64,000 nucleotides of DNA. Origin: VRUE01 sp963697915. GTDB taxonomy: Bacteria > Actinomycetota > Thermoleophilia > Solirubrobacterales > 70-9. The stretch covers positions 372,001 through 436,000 of the forward strand of contig OY969103.1 in the NCBI GenBank assembly GCA_963697915.1, given 5' to 3'. A program made the position numbers and the translations under genes. Positions 24,675-33,049 of this stretch are shown here, one piece after another. The stretch's first letter is position 1. The number at the start of each line of letters is the position of its first letter. The notes below the pieces were generated by a model. That model ran no database searches. It saw only the letters and a program-made list of their open reading frames with translations, and had not been told where the DNA came from.

Positions 24675-26187
24675 TCTTCTCGGTGCGCGTCATCGGCAGC
24701 TCCAGCGCGACCGTGAAGGCCTTCGGCACCTTGTAGTTGGCGAGCCGCTCGCGGCAGTGCGCCTCCAGCTCCTCGGCCCCCGGCTCAGCCCCGGGCCGTG
24801 CGAGGACGAAGGCGTGGCCGACGGCGCCGAAGACCTCGTCGGCGACGTCGACGACGGCCGCCTGGACGACTCCGGGGTGCGCTTCGAGCGCCCGCTCGAT
24901 CTCCTCCGGGTAGACGTTGTAGCCGCCGGAGCGAAAGCCGCTCCCGAGCCGCCCGACGAACTCGAAGGAACCGTTCTCGGTGGCTCGCAGGAGGTCGCCG
25001 GTGCGCAGCCAGCCGCCCTCGGCGAACGCCTCCGCGGTCGCCTCCGGGCGATTCAGGTAGCCCGCGAAGACGCACGCTCCCCGGACCTGGAGCTCGCCGG
25101 CGCCGCGGTCGGCGCCGCTCGCCTCCACCAGCCGCGCTTCGACCCCCGCGATCGGCCGCCCGACGTTGCCGCGCGCGAGCGAGTCGAAGTCTTCTCCGGG
25201 CTCGGTCATCAGCACCAGGTCGCTGGTCTCGGTCATCCCGTAGCCGCAGATCAGCCGCTCGGCGAGAACGCCGAGCTGTTCGAGGACAGAGCGCGGCGGC
25301 GTCGTCGTGTAGCCGATCGTCTCCAGGCTCGAGAGGTCGTGGCGGGCGGCGTGAGGGAGGGCGAGCAGGAACTGGGTCGTCTCCGCGAACCAGACGCTGA
25401 CCCGCTCCTCTTCGATCGCGGTCAACGAGCCGACGGGGTCGAAGCGCTCCCTGAGCACCAGCTTGCCGCCGCTGGCGAGGGTCGTGTAGACGAAGCCGAT
25501 TCCGGCGACGTGATCGATCGGCAGGTCGCTGATCAGGCACGGCGACTCGACCGCGCAGCGCTCCGCCATCGCCCGGTGGGTCATCAGCAGCCCGCTGTGG
25601 CTGAGGACCGCGCCCTTCGGCTGGCCGGTGCTCCCCGAGGTGTAGACGACGCAGGCCGGATCGTCCGCGGCGCTCAGCGCCGCGGCCTCCTCGAGCCGGG
25701 CGGGCTGAACCCCGCGGCCGAGGGCGGCGAACTCGGCGGAGGAGACCGCTCCCTCGATCGGGCCACCGAGCGAGATCAGCTCACTGATCGATTCGCACTC
25801 GTCGGTGAGGGCCCGCGCCTCCTCCTCGTAGGAGCGCTGCTCGAAGCGGTCGAGGCAGAAGAGCAGCACCGGCTCGGTGTCTTCGACCACGTAGCGCAGC
25901 TCGGGCAACCGGTGGCGCGGGTTGAGGCCGACCCAGGTGGCGCCGATCCGGGCGAGGGCGAGGAAGAGGACGACGAACTCGGCGCGGGGCGTGGTCAGGA
26001 CCGCGACGCGATCGCCGCGCCGTACCCCCATCGCCAGCAGCGCTTTCGCCCAGAGATCGACCGACTCCCGCAGCTGCCCGTAGCTCAGCCGCGTCTCACC
26101 GCAAACCACCGCCTCGGCCTCGGGCCGACGCAGGCTCCACTCGTCCAACAGCTCGGTGGCCTGCCGCGGCCACCCGTTGCTTCCCAT
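24568..26187 (-). CDS. AMP-dependent acyl-CoA ligase
   Basis: 539 residues of the ANL superfamily: P-loop VVYTSGSTGQPKG near 180, GYGMTETSD near 312, the hinge GWLRTGDLL and GFRSGGYNVYPEEIE, and the catalytic Lys region TRTEKINKKELR. It activates a carboxylic acid to acyl-AMP and then CoA thioester; the acid is unknown. The ATG at 26187 has TATCCT seven bases upstream in the 18-base divergent gap. The open frame extends further but runs antisense through the next gene. Confidence 0.9.
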   Translation of the reverse strand: MGSNGWPRQATELLDEWSLRRPEAEAVVCGETRLSYGQLRESVDLWAKALLAMGVRRGDRVAVLTTPRAEFVVLFLALARIGATWVGLNPRHRLPELRYVVEDTEPVLLFCLDRFEQRSYEEEARALTDECESISELISLGGPIEGAVSSAEFAALGRGVQPARLEEAAALSAADDPACVVYTSGSTGQPKGAVLSHSGLLMTHRAMAERCAVESPCLISDLPIDHVAGIGFVYTTLASGGKLVLRERFDPVGSLTAIEEERVSVWFAETTQFLLALPHAARHDLSSLETIGYTTTPPRSVLEQLGVLAERLICGYGMTETSDLVLMTEPGEDFDSLARGNVGRPIAGVEARLVEASGADRGAGELQVRGACVFAGYLNRPEATAEAFAEGGWLRTGDLLRATENGSFEFVGRLGSGFRSGGYNVYPEEIERALEAHPGVVQAAVVDVADEVFGAVGHAFVLARPGAEPGAEELEAHCRERLANYKVPKAFTVALELPMTRTEKINKKELRARTERQPPETSSPASRAQLVAPRPGGSR

Positions 26188-26205
26188 ATAGCTTAGGATA
26201 ACAGG
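26188..26205. promoter_or_regulatory. 18-bp bidirectional promoter region
   Basis: The whole gap between two divergent ATGs is 18 bases. TAGGATA in its middle (26194-26200) gives TAGGAT on the plus strand (six bases before ATG) and TATCCT on the minus strand (seven bases before ATG). The motif CATCCTGTTATCCTAAG (minus) overlaps and recurs near 28780 and 31915. Confidence 0.6.
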
Positions 26206-26739
26206 ATGACCACTACGCGAAAGGTGGCGATCAGCTCGCCACCGGGGGAGTCCTGGCTGGAGGCGTTCGGCAGCGTGCTCGCCAAGCGCGGCTGGGAGGC
26301 GACCGGCTTCGACGCCGGCGCGACCGATCCCTTCGACGGCGTCGTCGGCCATGTCTCCGAGCTGCCCCACCGGCCGGTCGAGGAGGCGGAGCCGGCGAGC
26401 TGGGAGGAAAGGCTGCAGGCGAACCTGGAGCCCCTGCTGGGCCTGCTCGACCGGGCCCTGCCCACTCTGGCCGAGAACGCCTCCGTGGTCGCCGTCCTGC
26501 CCCGGGTCGCCTTCAACAGCGGCGCCGGCACGGCGGAGGCGGCCGCGGCCGCGGGGGCCGCCGTCGGCCTCCTGCGCAGCCTCGCGGCCGAGCTGGGGCC
26601 GGACGGCGTCCGGGTCAACGGCATCGCGATCGGGCCGGAGACCGACGTGGCCTCGATCGCCAACGCGGTCGCCTTCCTTGCCTGCGACGCGGACTACGTC
26701 ACCGGTGAGATCCTCCGCCTGCCCCCCCACGATGCCTGA
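26206..26739 (+). CDS. Degenerate SDR-like protein lacking cofactor and catalytic motifs
   Basis: 177 residues. The C-terminal part follows SDR sequences closely (GLLRSLAAELGPDGVRVNGIAIGP, then AFLACDADYVTGEILRLP), but the glycine-rich cofactor loop is missing and the Tyr-x3-Lys site reads as alanines (GTAEAAAAAG). It overlaps by eight bases with a complete SDR gene. Such dead partners can form heterodimers; this is an inference. Confidence 0.75.
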   Translation: MTTTRKVAISSPPGESWLEAFGSVLAKRGWEATGFDAGATDPFDGVVGHVSELPHRPVEEAEPASWEERLQANLEPLLGLLDRALPTLAENASVVAVLPRVAFNSGAGTAEAAAAAGAAVGLLRSLAAELGPDGVRVNGIAIGPETDVASIANAVAFLACDADYVTGEILRLPPHDA

Positions 26740-27496
26740 GCCGGACGGCAAGCGCGTGGCCCTCGTCACCGGCGCGGCCGGAGGGATCGGGACCGCGATC
26801 GCAGAGCGGCTCGCCGCCGAGGGCGCGACGGTGGCCGTCAACGACCTCGCCGAGACCCCCGCCCTGACCGGGCTCGCGGAGCGGATCGGCGGCCTGCCGG
26901 TTGCCGCCGACGTCAGCGACCCGGAGGCGGTCGGGGCGCTGATCGAGACGGTGCGGCAAGCGCTCGGACCGGTCGACGTGCTCGTCGCCAACGCCGCCCA
27001 CTACTACATGCAGTCCTTCGTCGGCCGCGACGAGGCGGAGTGGTGGCGCGAGCTGAACACGAACCTCTCCGGAACCCTGGCGCTGGTCCGCGGCGTCCTG
27101 CCGGAGATGCGGCGTGCCGGCGCCGGCACGATCGCGATCGTCTCCTCGTTCTGGGGGGTGACAGGATGGCCGCGCGCCAGCGGCTACTCGGCCTCCAAGG
27201 CGGCGCTGATCTCGCTGACCCGGTCGCTCGCCGCCGAGCTCGGCCCAGACGGAATCCACGTCGGCTGCATCCTGCCGGGCCTGATCGACACCCCGGCGAT
27301 CGCCGCCGAGGCCGCCGACGCTGGGGTCTCGGTGGCGGAGGTCCAGAGGGCCTACCTCGAGCAGATCCCGCTGGCGCGGATCGGCACGCCGGAGGACGTC
27401 GCCGCGGTGGTCAGCGCGATCGCCGGGCCGGCGGGAGCGGCGCTCTCTGGGCACGCGGTGAACGCCTCGGGCGGCATCCTGCGCGGCTCGCAATGA
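26732..27496 (+). CDS. Short-chain dehydrogenase/reductase
   Basis: 254 residues, complete classical SDR: TGAAGGIG loop near 12-19, NAAH in place of NNAG, Ser in IVSSFWG, YSASK and the C-terminal SGHAVNASGG of FabG-like enzymes. Probably a 3-hydroxyacyl-CoA or alcohol dehydrogenase step of the cluster. ATG at 26732 overlaps the SDR-like gene upstream. Confidence 0.9.
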   Translation: MPEPDGKRVALVTGAAGGIGTAIAERLAAEGATVAVNDLAETPALTGLAERIGGLPVAADVSDPEAVGALIETVRQALGPVDVLVANAAHYYMQSFVGRDEAEWWRELNTNLSGTLALVRGVLPEMRRAGAGTIAIVSSFWGVTGWPRASGYSASKAALISLTRSLAAELGPDGIHVGCILPGLIDTPAIAAEAADAGVSVAEVQRAYLEQIPLARIGTPEDVAAVVSAIAGPAGAALSGHAVNASGGILRGSQ

Positions 27497-27539
27497 CCTT
27501 TTACGAGATGACAAGACAACGACCAAGGGAGAAGGAACA

Positions 27540-28775
27540 GTGAACGGACAAGCAATCGGCACGCTGCCGGAGATCGGCCAAGTCCCCGAGACGATGCTCG
27601 CTCAGGTCGTCCGGCAGGACCGGCTCGGCGAGCCGGTCACTGCCTTCCAGATCGAAGAGGTGACGACCCCGAGGCCGGGCCCCGGCGAGGTCCTGATCGC
27701 GGTGATGGCGGCCGGGATCAACTACAACAACGTCTGGGCCGCCCGCGGCGTCCCCCAGGACGTGATCGCGGTCCGCCAGCGGGCCGGCGCCACGGAGGAC
27801 TTCCACATCGGCGGCAGCGACGCCTCGGGCGTGGTCTACGAGGTCGGGGCCGGAGTCGAGGGGGTCGAGGTCGGCGAAGAGGTCGTGATCCACCCCGGAT
27901 GGTGGGCCCCCGACGACCCCTGGGTGCAGGCGGGCAAGGACCCGATGCTGGCGCCCTCGGCACGGATCTGGGGCTACGACACGAACTACGGCTCCTTCGG
28001 CCAGTTCGCGCTCTGCCAGTCGCACCAGGTGATGCCGAAGGCGACCCACCTCAGCTGGGAGGAGGCCGCCGCGCCGTCCCTGGTCGGCACCACCGCCCAG
28101 CGGATGCTCTCGGGCTGGGAGGGCCACACCGTGGCCAAGGACGACGTGGTCCTGATCTGGGGCGGCGCCGGTGGCCTCGGAACGCAGGCGATCCAGCTCG
28201 CCGCCAACGCCGGGGCGATCCCGGTCGTCGTGGTCTCCGATCCCGAGCGCGGCGAGTACTGCGTCGGCCTCGGGGCCAAGGGGTACATCGATCGCTCCGA
28301 GTTCGACCATTGGGGCATCCCGCCCCACTGGGACGACGCCGAGGGACAGAAGCGCTGGACCGCCGGGGCACGGGCCTTCGGCAAGGCGCTCTGGGACGTC
28401 ATCGGGGAGCGGCGCAACCCGCGGATCGTCTTCGAGCACCCGGGCGAGGCGACGATCCCGACCTCGATCTTCGTCTGCGACACCGGCGGCATGGTCGTCA
28501 TCTGCGCCGGCACGACCGGCTACACCGCGGTCGTCGACCTGCGCTACCACTGGACGCGCCAGAAACGCCTGCAGGGATCGCACGGGACGAACGACGAGCA
28601 GGCCTACGCCTACAACGACCTGATCCGCGAAGGAAAGGTCGGCCCGGCGCTGGGCCGGGTGCTGCGCTTCGAGGACATCCCGCGAGCCCACCAGGAGATG
28701 GGCGAAGGCCAAGGGGGAGTCGGCAACACTGCAATCCTGGTCGGTGCCCCTGAGCCAGGGCTACGGACGTTGTAG
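27540..28775 (+). CDS. Crotonyl-CoA carboxylase/reductase-like MDR enzyme
   Basis: 411 residues of the medium-chain dehydrogenase/reductase superfamily. NYNNVWAA near 60, GGSDASGVVYEVG, WGYDTNYGSFGQFALCQ and QGSHGTNDEQA near 360 are characteristic of crotonyl-CoA carboxylase/reductases, including the Asn and His used for CO2 binding; the nucleotide loop is GGAGGLGTQAIQLA. It would reduce and carboxylate an enoyl-CoA, feeding an ethylmalonyl-CoA-type route. GTG start with GGAGAAGGA upstream. A plain acyl-CoA reductase remains possible. Confidence 0.85.
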   Translation: MNGQAIGTLPEIGQVPETMLAQVVRQDRLGEPVTAFQIEEVTTPRPGPGEVLIAVMAAGINYNNVWAARGVPQDVIAVRQRAGATEDFHIGGSDASGVVYEVGAGVEGVEVGEEVVIHPGWWAPDDPWVQAGKDPMLAPSARIWGYDTNYGSFGQFALCQSHQVMPKATHLSWEEAAAPSLVGTTAQRMLSGWEGHTVAKDDVVLIWGGAGGLGTQAIQLAANAGAIPVVVVSDPERGEYCVGLGAKGYIDRSEFDHWGIPPHWDDAEGQKRWTAGARAFGKALWDVIGERRNPRIVFEHPGEATIPTSIFVCDTGGMVVICAGTTGYTAVVDLRYHWTRQKRLQGSHGTNDEQAYAYNDLIREGKVGPALGRVLRFEDIPRAHQEMGEGQGGVGNTAILVGAPEPGLRTL

Positions 28776-28789
28776 TCTTAGGATTACAA
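28773..28789. promoter_or_regulatory. Promoter/operator of the Rieske gene
   Basis: TAGGAT (28779-28784) lies five bases before the GTG. On the minus strand CACTTGTAATCCTAAG matches the motif at 26191 and 31906; CTTGTA is a half-site style used by HutC-type GntR regulators. Confidence 0.5.
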
Positions 28790-29839
28790 GTGTCAGCCAG
28801 CGACGGAAAACCCTCCCCGATCCCGAGCAGCGAGGACGTCTCGCGAGCGCTGCGCCGCTGTTGGCAGCCGGTCGCCCGCGTCGAGGACCTCCAACGGGGC
28901 CCTCAGCGGGCGGTCGTGCTCGGTGAGACGCTGGCCGTGTTCCTGACCGAGAGCGGCAAGCCCGCGGTCGTCGCCGACCGCTGCGGCCACCGCGGCGCCT
29001 CGCTCTCGATGGGCAAGGTCAAGGGCGAGACGATCCAGTGCCCCTACCACGGCTGGCAGTGGACCGACGGCGGCGGCTGCGCCCGCATCCCGTCGTTGGA
29101 GGACCAGAAGCGGATCCCCTCCCGGGCCCGCATCCCGGCATACCCGGCGCGCAAGTACTGGGGGCTCGTCTGGACCGCGCTCGAAGAGCCGATCGTCGAC
29201 CTGCCCGCCCTGCCCTGGTTCGACCCCGACACCTGGACCTGGGGCCACGGGACCCCGTTCGAGGTGCCGGTCTCGCTCGGGGTGACGATCGAGAACTTCC
29301 GCGACGTCGCCCACTTCGCCTTCGTCCACCCGACGACCTTCGGCAAGGTGCCCGAGGTGATCGAGCCCCTCTACCCCAAGCGCGACGGGCTCGAGGTGAC
29401 GCTGGAGCGGAAGATGCTGGTGGGCGAGGACGCCGAGGAGATCTGGGGCTCGCTGCGCGAGGTCCGCTACCACGTGATCGCGCCCAACTTCACCTCGGTC
29501 CAGATGTTCCCCCACAAGGGCGAGCGCTGCCTGCTCCATGCCGCGCGGGCGGTCAGCGCCACCGAGTCGGTGAACTACTGGATCGAGGGCTTCAACAGCG
29601 ACTTCGACGAGTACACCCTCGAGGAGGCGATCGCCTTCGAGGAGCGCGTCTACGCCGAGGATCGGCCGATCGTCAGCGCGATCCAGCCGCCGGAGCTCCC
29701 TCTCGACCCCAAGGACCAGGCCAGCACGATGTCCGACCGCTTCACGCTCGCCTACCGGCAGGCCTTCATCGAGTTCGTGCGGCGAGCGCTGGCCGAGCGC
29801 GAGGGCGACTCGGCTCAGCTCAGCTCGACCGCGAGCTGA
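28790..29839 (+). CDS. Rieske non-heme iron oxygenase, alpha subunit
   Basis: 349 residues. The Rieske [2Fe-2S] ligands are CGHRGASLSMGKVKGETIQCPYHGW (Cys-x-His, Cys-x2-His, residues about 65-90); the mononuclear iron site is ENFRDVAHFAFVHPTTFG (Asp and two His, residues about 165-185). It uses O2 to hydroxylate or demethylate a ring or side chain. No reductase or ferredoxin is encoded nearby. GTG start, leaderless-type. Its 3' end overlaps the convergent GntR gene by 25 bases. Confidence 0.92.
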   Translation: MSASDGKPSPIPSSEDVSRALRRCWQPVARVEDLQRGPQRAVVLGETLAVFLTESGKPAVVADRCGHRGASLSMGKVKGETIQCPYHGWQWTDGGGCARIPSLEDQKRIPSRARIPAYPARKYWGLVWTALEEPIVDLPALPWFDPDTWTWGHGTPFEVPVSLGVTIENFRDVAHFAFVHPTTFGKVPEVIEPLYPKRDGLEVTLERKMLVGEDAEEIWGSLREVRYHVIAPNFTSVQMFPHKGERCLLHAARAVSATESVNYWIEGFNSDFDEYTLEEAIAFEERVYAEDRPIVSAIQPPELPLDPKDQASTMSDRFTLAYRQAFIEFVRRALAEREGDSAQLSSTAS

Positions 29840-30615
29840 GCGCTGTCGCTGCGGTAGACGAGCCGGGCGAACTCGACCGGCCGCTCGCGCTTTGCCCCCT
29901 TCGGCTTGGCGAACTGGACGAGCTTCCCCATCAGCGTCGGGTCGCCGGCCGAGACCCCCACCTGCGACGCCTCCCAGGCGCCGAAGAAGGCGCCTTCGAT
30001 CGAGACCTCGGCGCGGGTCAGGGTCAGCCCTTTGCCGGGAGCGGGCGGGGCCTCCCCCGCCTCCAGGGCGCTGGCGTAGGGAAGCAGCCAGGGCAGGTCG
30101 GCGGTGGTGGAGTGGGAGTCGACCAGGCAGACCGGCCGCCCTTCGGCGTGCAGCACCGCCGTCACGTGAGCGACCGCGGTACGGCGATCGGCGATCCCCA
30201 GCAGCTCGGCCACGGTGGGGTCGGGCGCGCGCTCGCCCGCGGCGAGCACGGTCAGGGTCAGGTCCTCGCTGCGATCGATCAGCGCTTGGGTCAACCCGAC
30301 CACCGGGACCTCGCGCTTCGGCGGCGTGACGAACGTTCCCGAGCCCTTGATGCGGACGATCGCCCCGTCGCCGACGAGAAGATCGAGCGCCGGCCTGATC
30401 ACGGTGCGGGAGACCTCGAACTGCTCGGCGATCTCGCGCTCGGACGGGAAGCGCGAGCCCGACTGCCAGGCGCCCGCTTCTAGTTTCTCCTTCAGCACCT
30501 CGGCGAGCTGGAAATAGAGCGGCACGAAGCTGTTGCGGTCCAGCGAGCGGGTCCCGGCCGCCGCGCCGGAGCCTCGCCCACCGCCGTCTTTCCCGCCTCT
30601 GCCGCGCTCCGCCAT
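29815..30615 (-). CDS. GntR-family regulator with UTRA-type domain
   Basis: 266 residues from the ATG at 30615. Winged helix-turn-helix (PLYFQLAEVLKEKLEAGAWQSGSRFPSEREIAEQFEVSRTVIRPALDLL) then a UTRA-like ligand domain of HutC-type proteins. An acidic-to-basic low-complexity start precedes it. TAAGGT lies ten bases before the ATG; a GTG at 30648 is an alternative start. It stands among the genes bearing the shared CATCCT-N3-ATCCTAAG motif and is the best candidate to bind it. Confidence 0.88.
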   Translation of the reverse strand: MAERGRGGKDGGGRGSGAAAGTRSLDRNSFVPLYFQLAEVLKEKLEAGAWQSGSRFPSEREIAEQFEVSRTVIRPALDLLVGDGAIVRIKGSGTFVTPPKREVPVVGLTQALIDRSEDLTLTVLAAGERAPDPTVAELLGIADRRTAVAHVTAVLHAEGRPVCLVDSHSTTADLPWLLPYASALEAGEAPPAPGKGLTLTRAEVSIEGAFFGAWEASQVGVSAGDPTLMGKLVQFAKPKGAKRERPVEFARLVYRSDSAQLAVELS

Positions 30616-30661
30616 CGCGTTCGGGACCTTAACCCCGAAGGCTGACACGGCCCCGGCTCGC

Positions 30662-31852
30662 CTAGCCGCCGTATTCCGGGATGAACTGCGGCTTGACCTC
30701 GGTGACCAGTTTCGGCTTGCCGTTTTCGATCACGTAGATCGGCCAGGTGCGGGTCGGGAAATGATCCTCGGGCGTGTATTCGATCTCGCCGATGATCGTC
30801 TCGTGGGGCTTCGCCTCGAGCGCGTCGGCGAGCGTGTCGCCGTCGACGCTGCCGGTTTCCCCGATCACCTGGAGCATCAGCTGCCCGGCGGCGTAGGCCG
30901 CCAGCAGGTTGCTGGAGACGTCGGTGTTGACCCCGTCCTTTTCGAGGCTCGCGAAGAGCTTGGCGGTGCGCTCGTCGGGTGGGTCGTAGGCGGACCCGTT
31001 GAGGGTGATGAAGATGTCGTCGGTGTTGGAGATCCCCTTCAGCCAGTAGGTGCCGTCGAAGGCGCTCGGGGCGGCGATCGGCACGTCGATCCCGGCGGCG
31101 CGGATCTGCTTGATCGCCGCCGCTCCCCCCGGCGGGTAGGAGCACATCACCACAGCGTCGGCGTCGGAGTTCTTGAGGTCGTTGATCTGGCTCGCCACCG
31201 ACTCGTCGGAGTTCTGGAAGTCGGCGGAGCCGGCGATTTCACCGCCCAGCTCCTCCCAGGTCTGTTCGAAGCCCGAGCAGTCGGCCTTGCCGTAGATCAG
31301 CGAGGTGTCGCGGAAGAGGAACGGTCGTTTGATCCCCTGGTCGTAGAGGAAGCTGGCCCGGGCGCTCGCCTCGGAGAGCAAGCTCGGGTTGGCGCTGAAG
31401 GAGAGCCGCCCGGTGGTCGGCGGGCCGAAGCCGGGCTCGTTCGCGCACATCGTGAAGTTCAGTTTGCCGTTCTCCTGCGCGACGGTCGCCTGGGCCGCCG
31501 CCGTCAACGACTCGCAGCTGAAGAGGAGGACGTCGCCGCCCTTCTCGATCACCTGCTGCGCGGCGACTGCCGCCTGCTGGGGATCGGAGCGGTTGTCGAC
31601 TTCGACCAGGGTGACTTTGTGACCGTCGACGCCGCCCTCGGCATTGGTCTCGGCGAGCAGCCGCTTGACCGCGGCGATGTTGGCGTCGAAGGGCGCCAGG
31701 TAGCCCGTTTTGGCGATCGCGGCGCCGACGACGATCTCCTCGGGCAGGCCGCCGTTCCCGTTCGAGCCACTGGACGACGAGTCATCGCCGCCGCAACCAA
31801 CCACGAGGGCAAGCGACGCCGCGAAAGCTGCAACCAAGCCGATGATTCGCAT
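30662..31852 (-). CDS. livK: Branched-chain-type ABC transporter substrate-binding lipoprotein
   Basis: 396 residues: lipoprotein signal with lipobox LVVGC (Cys20), a Ser/Gly-rich tether, then a type I periplasmic-binding fold (IVVGAAIAKTGYLAPFDANIAAVKRLLAETNAEGGVDGHKV). This is the binding partner expected for the LivH-LivMG-LivF importer, which has none beside it. A strong GAGGAGGAGAGAAGG ribosome site precedes the ATG. The symbol is by family; the ligand is unknown. Confidence 0.9.
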   Translation of the reverse strand: MRIIGLVAAFAASLALVVGCGGDDSSSSGSNGNGGLPEEIVVGAAIAKTGYLAPFDANIAAVKRLLAETNAEGGVDGHKVTLVEVDNRSDPQQAAVAAQQVIEKGGDVLLFSCESLTAAAQATVAQENGKLNFTMCANEPGFGPPTTGRLSFSANPSLLSEASARASFLYDQGIKRPFLFRDTSLIYGKADCSGFEQTWEELGGEIAGSADFQNSDESVASQINDLKNSDADAVVMCSYPPGGAAAIKQIRAAGIDVPIAAPSAFDGTYWLKGISNTDDIFITLNGSAYDPPDERTAKLFASLEKDGVNTDVSSNLLAAYAAGQLMLQVIGETGSVDGDTLADALEAKPHETIIGEIEYTPEDHFPTRTWPIYVIENGKPKLVTEVKPQFIPEYGG

Positions 31853-31955
31853 CCTTCTCTCCTCCTCATACGCCCTGTGACCCAGGGCACCCGGGTATAA
31901 GTGAGCATCCTATCATCCTAAGAGATCCACTCCGCGTCCTTCATAGACTTCCCGG
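31853..31955 (-). promoter_or_regulatory. Leader and operator of the binding-protein gene
   Basis: Read on the minus strand: two TAGGAT copies (31920-31915 and 31912-31907) inside the shared motif CATCCTATCATCCTAAG, then a leader with a GCCCTG-GGTCA-CAGGGC hairpin (31870-31890 region) and the ribosome site. On the plus strand TAGACT (31944-31949) serves the methyltransferase. Confidence 0.5.
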
Positions 31956-32603
31956 ATGGCGCGGGACGACTTCTACGCCTCCCCCTTCGGCGCGGTCTAC
32001 AGCGCCTACATGGAGCGGCCGGGGATCGGGCGGCGGTTCGGCCGGGCTTTCTGGGGCGGCGACACCGGGCGCTACTACGAGAGCATGGGCGCGGTCGCCG
32101 CGGTACCCGCCGGGGGCACCGTCGTCGACTGCCCCTGCGGGGCGGGACCGGCGCTGCGGGCGGTGCCCGCCGACGGCTCGGTCCGCTACGTCGGGGCCGA
32201 CCTCTCGACCGCGATGCTGCGCCGCGCCCGCAAGCGGGCCGCCGACCGCGGCCTGGCCGGGCTCGAGTTCGTCGAGGCCGACGCGACCGCGCTGCCGCTG
32301 CCCGACGAGAGCGCCGACCTCTTCCTCACCTACTGGGGCCTGCACTGCTACGAGGACCCGCGCGGGGCGCTCGCCGAGGTGGCGCGGGTACTGAAGCCCG
32401 GGGCGCCGGCGGTCGGCGCCAGCTTCGTCCGCGGCAACGACACCCTGCGCCAGCGCCTCCTGATCCAGCCCGGGCGCGGCGACTTCGGCCAGGTGGGGAC
32501 CCAGGTTGAGATCGAGTCCTGGCTCGCCGAGGCGGGCCTCGAGCTGACCGCGGCCGAGCGCTCGGGTCCGATGCTCTTCTTCGAGGCGCGCGGCCCCCGG
32601 TGA
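31956..32603 (+). CDS. Class I SAM-dependent methyltransferase
   Basis: 215 residues of the UbiE/Methyltransf_11 type: VVDCPCGAGPALRAVP (motif I), GADLSTAMLRRARKRA, VEADATALPLPDESADLFLTYWGLHCYEDP and LAEVARVLKPG. Substrate unknown. TAGACT six bases before the ATG. It overlaps dtd by four bases. Confidence 0.87.
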   Translation: MARDDFYASPFGAVYSAYMERPGIGRRFGRAFWGGDTGRYYESMGAVAAVPAGGTVVDCPCGAGPALRAVPADGSVRYVGADLSTAMLRRARKRAADRGLAGLEFVEADATALPLPDESADLFLTYWGLHCYEDPRGALAEVARVLKPGAPAVGASFVRGNDTLRQRLLIQPGRGDFGQVGTQVEIESWLAEAGLELTAAERSGPMLFFEARGPR

Positions 32604-33016
32604 GGGCGCTGGTGCAGCGGGTCAGCCAGGCGGCGGTCGACGTCGAGGGCGAGCGCGTGGCGCGGATCGGACCGGGCCTGCTGGTCCTGCTCGGCGTCAC
32701 CCACGACGACGACGCCGCGACCGCCGACCGGCTGGCGGCGAAGGTGCGGGCGCTGCGCGTCTTCGACGACGCCGAGGGCCGCATGAACGAGCCGCTGGGC
32801 GAGCGCGAGGTGCTCTGCGTCAGCCAGTTCACCCTCTACGGCGACGCCCGCAAGGGCAACCGGCCCAGCTACGTCGCGGCGGCGCCGGGCGAGCTGGCCG
32901 AGCCGCTCTACGACCGCTTCTGCGAGCGGCTCGGCGCCGCCAAGGGCGTCTTCGGCGCCTGCATGGGGGTGGCCCTCGTCAACGACGGGCCGGTCACCCT
33001 GCTGCTGGAAGCCTGA
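32600..33016 (+). CDS. dtd: D-aminoacyl-tRNA deacylase
   Basis: 138 residues. Removes D-amino acids from mischarged tRNA. It has the catalytic SQFTLYGD motif and the Gly-cis-Pro motif as NDGPVT, both diagnostic. The GTG start overlaps the methyltransferase stop (GTGA). Confidence 0.95.
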   Translation: MRALVQRVSQAAVDVEGERVARIGPGLLVLLGVTHDDDAATADRLAAKVRALRVFDDAEGRMNEPLGEREVLCVSQFTLYGDARKGNRPSYVAAAPGELAEPLYDRFCERLGAAKGVFGACMGVALVNDGPVTLLLEA

Positions 33017-33049
33017 GCCGTCCTCCCCGCTCCGTAGCCTGCCCGCGGC

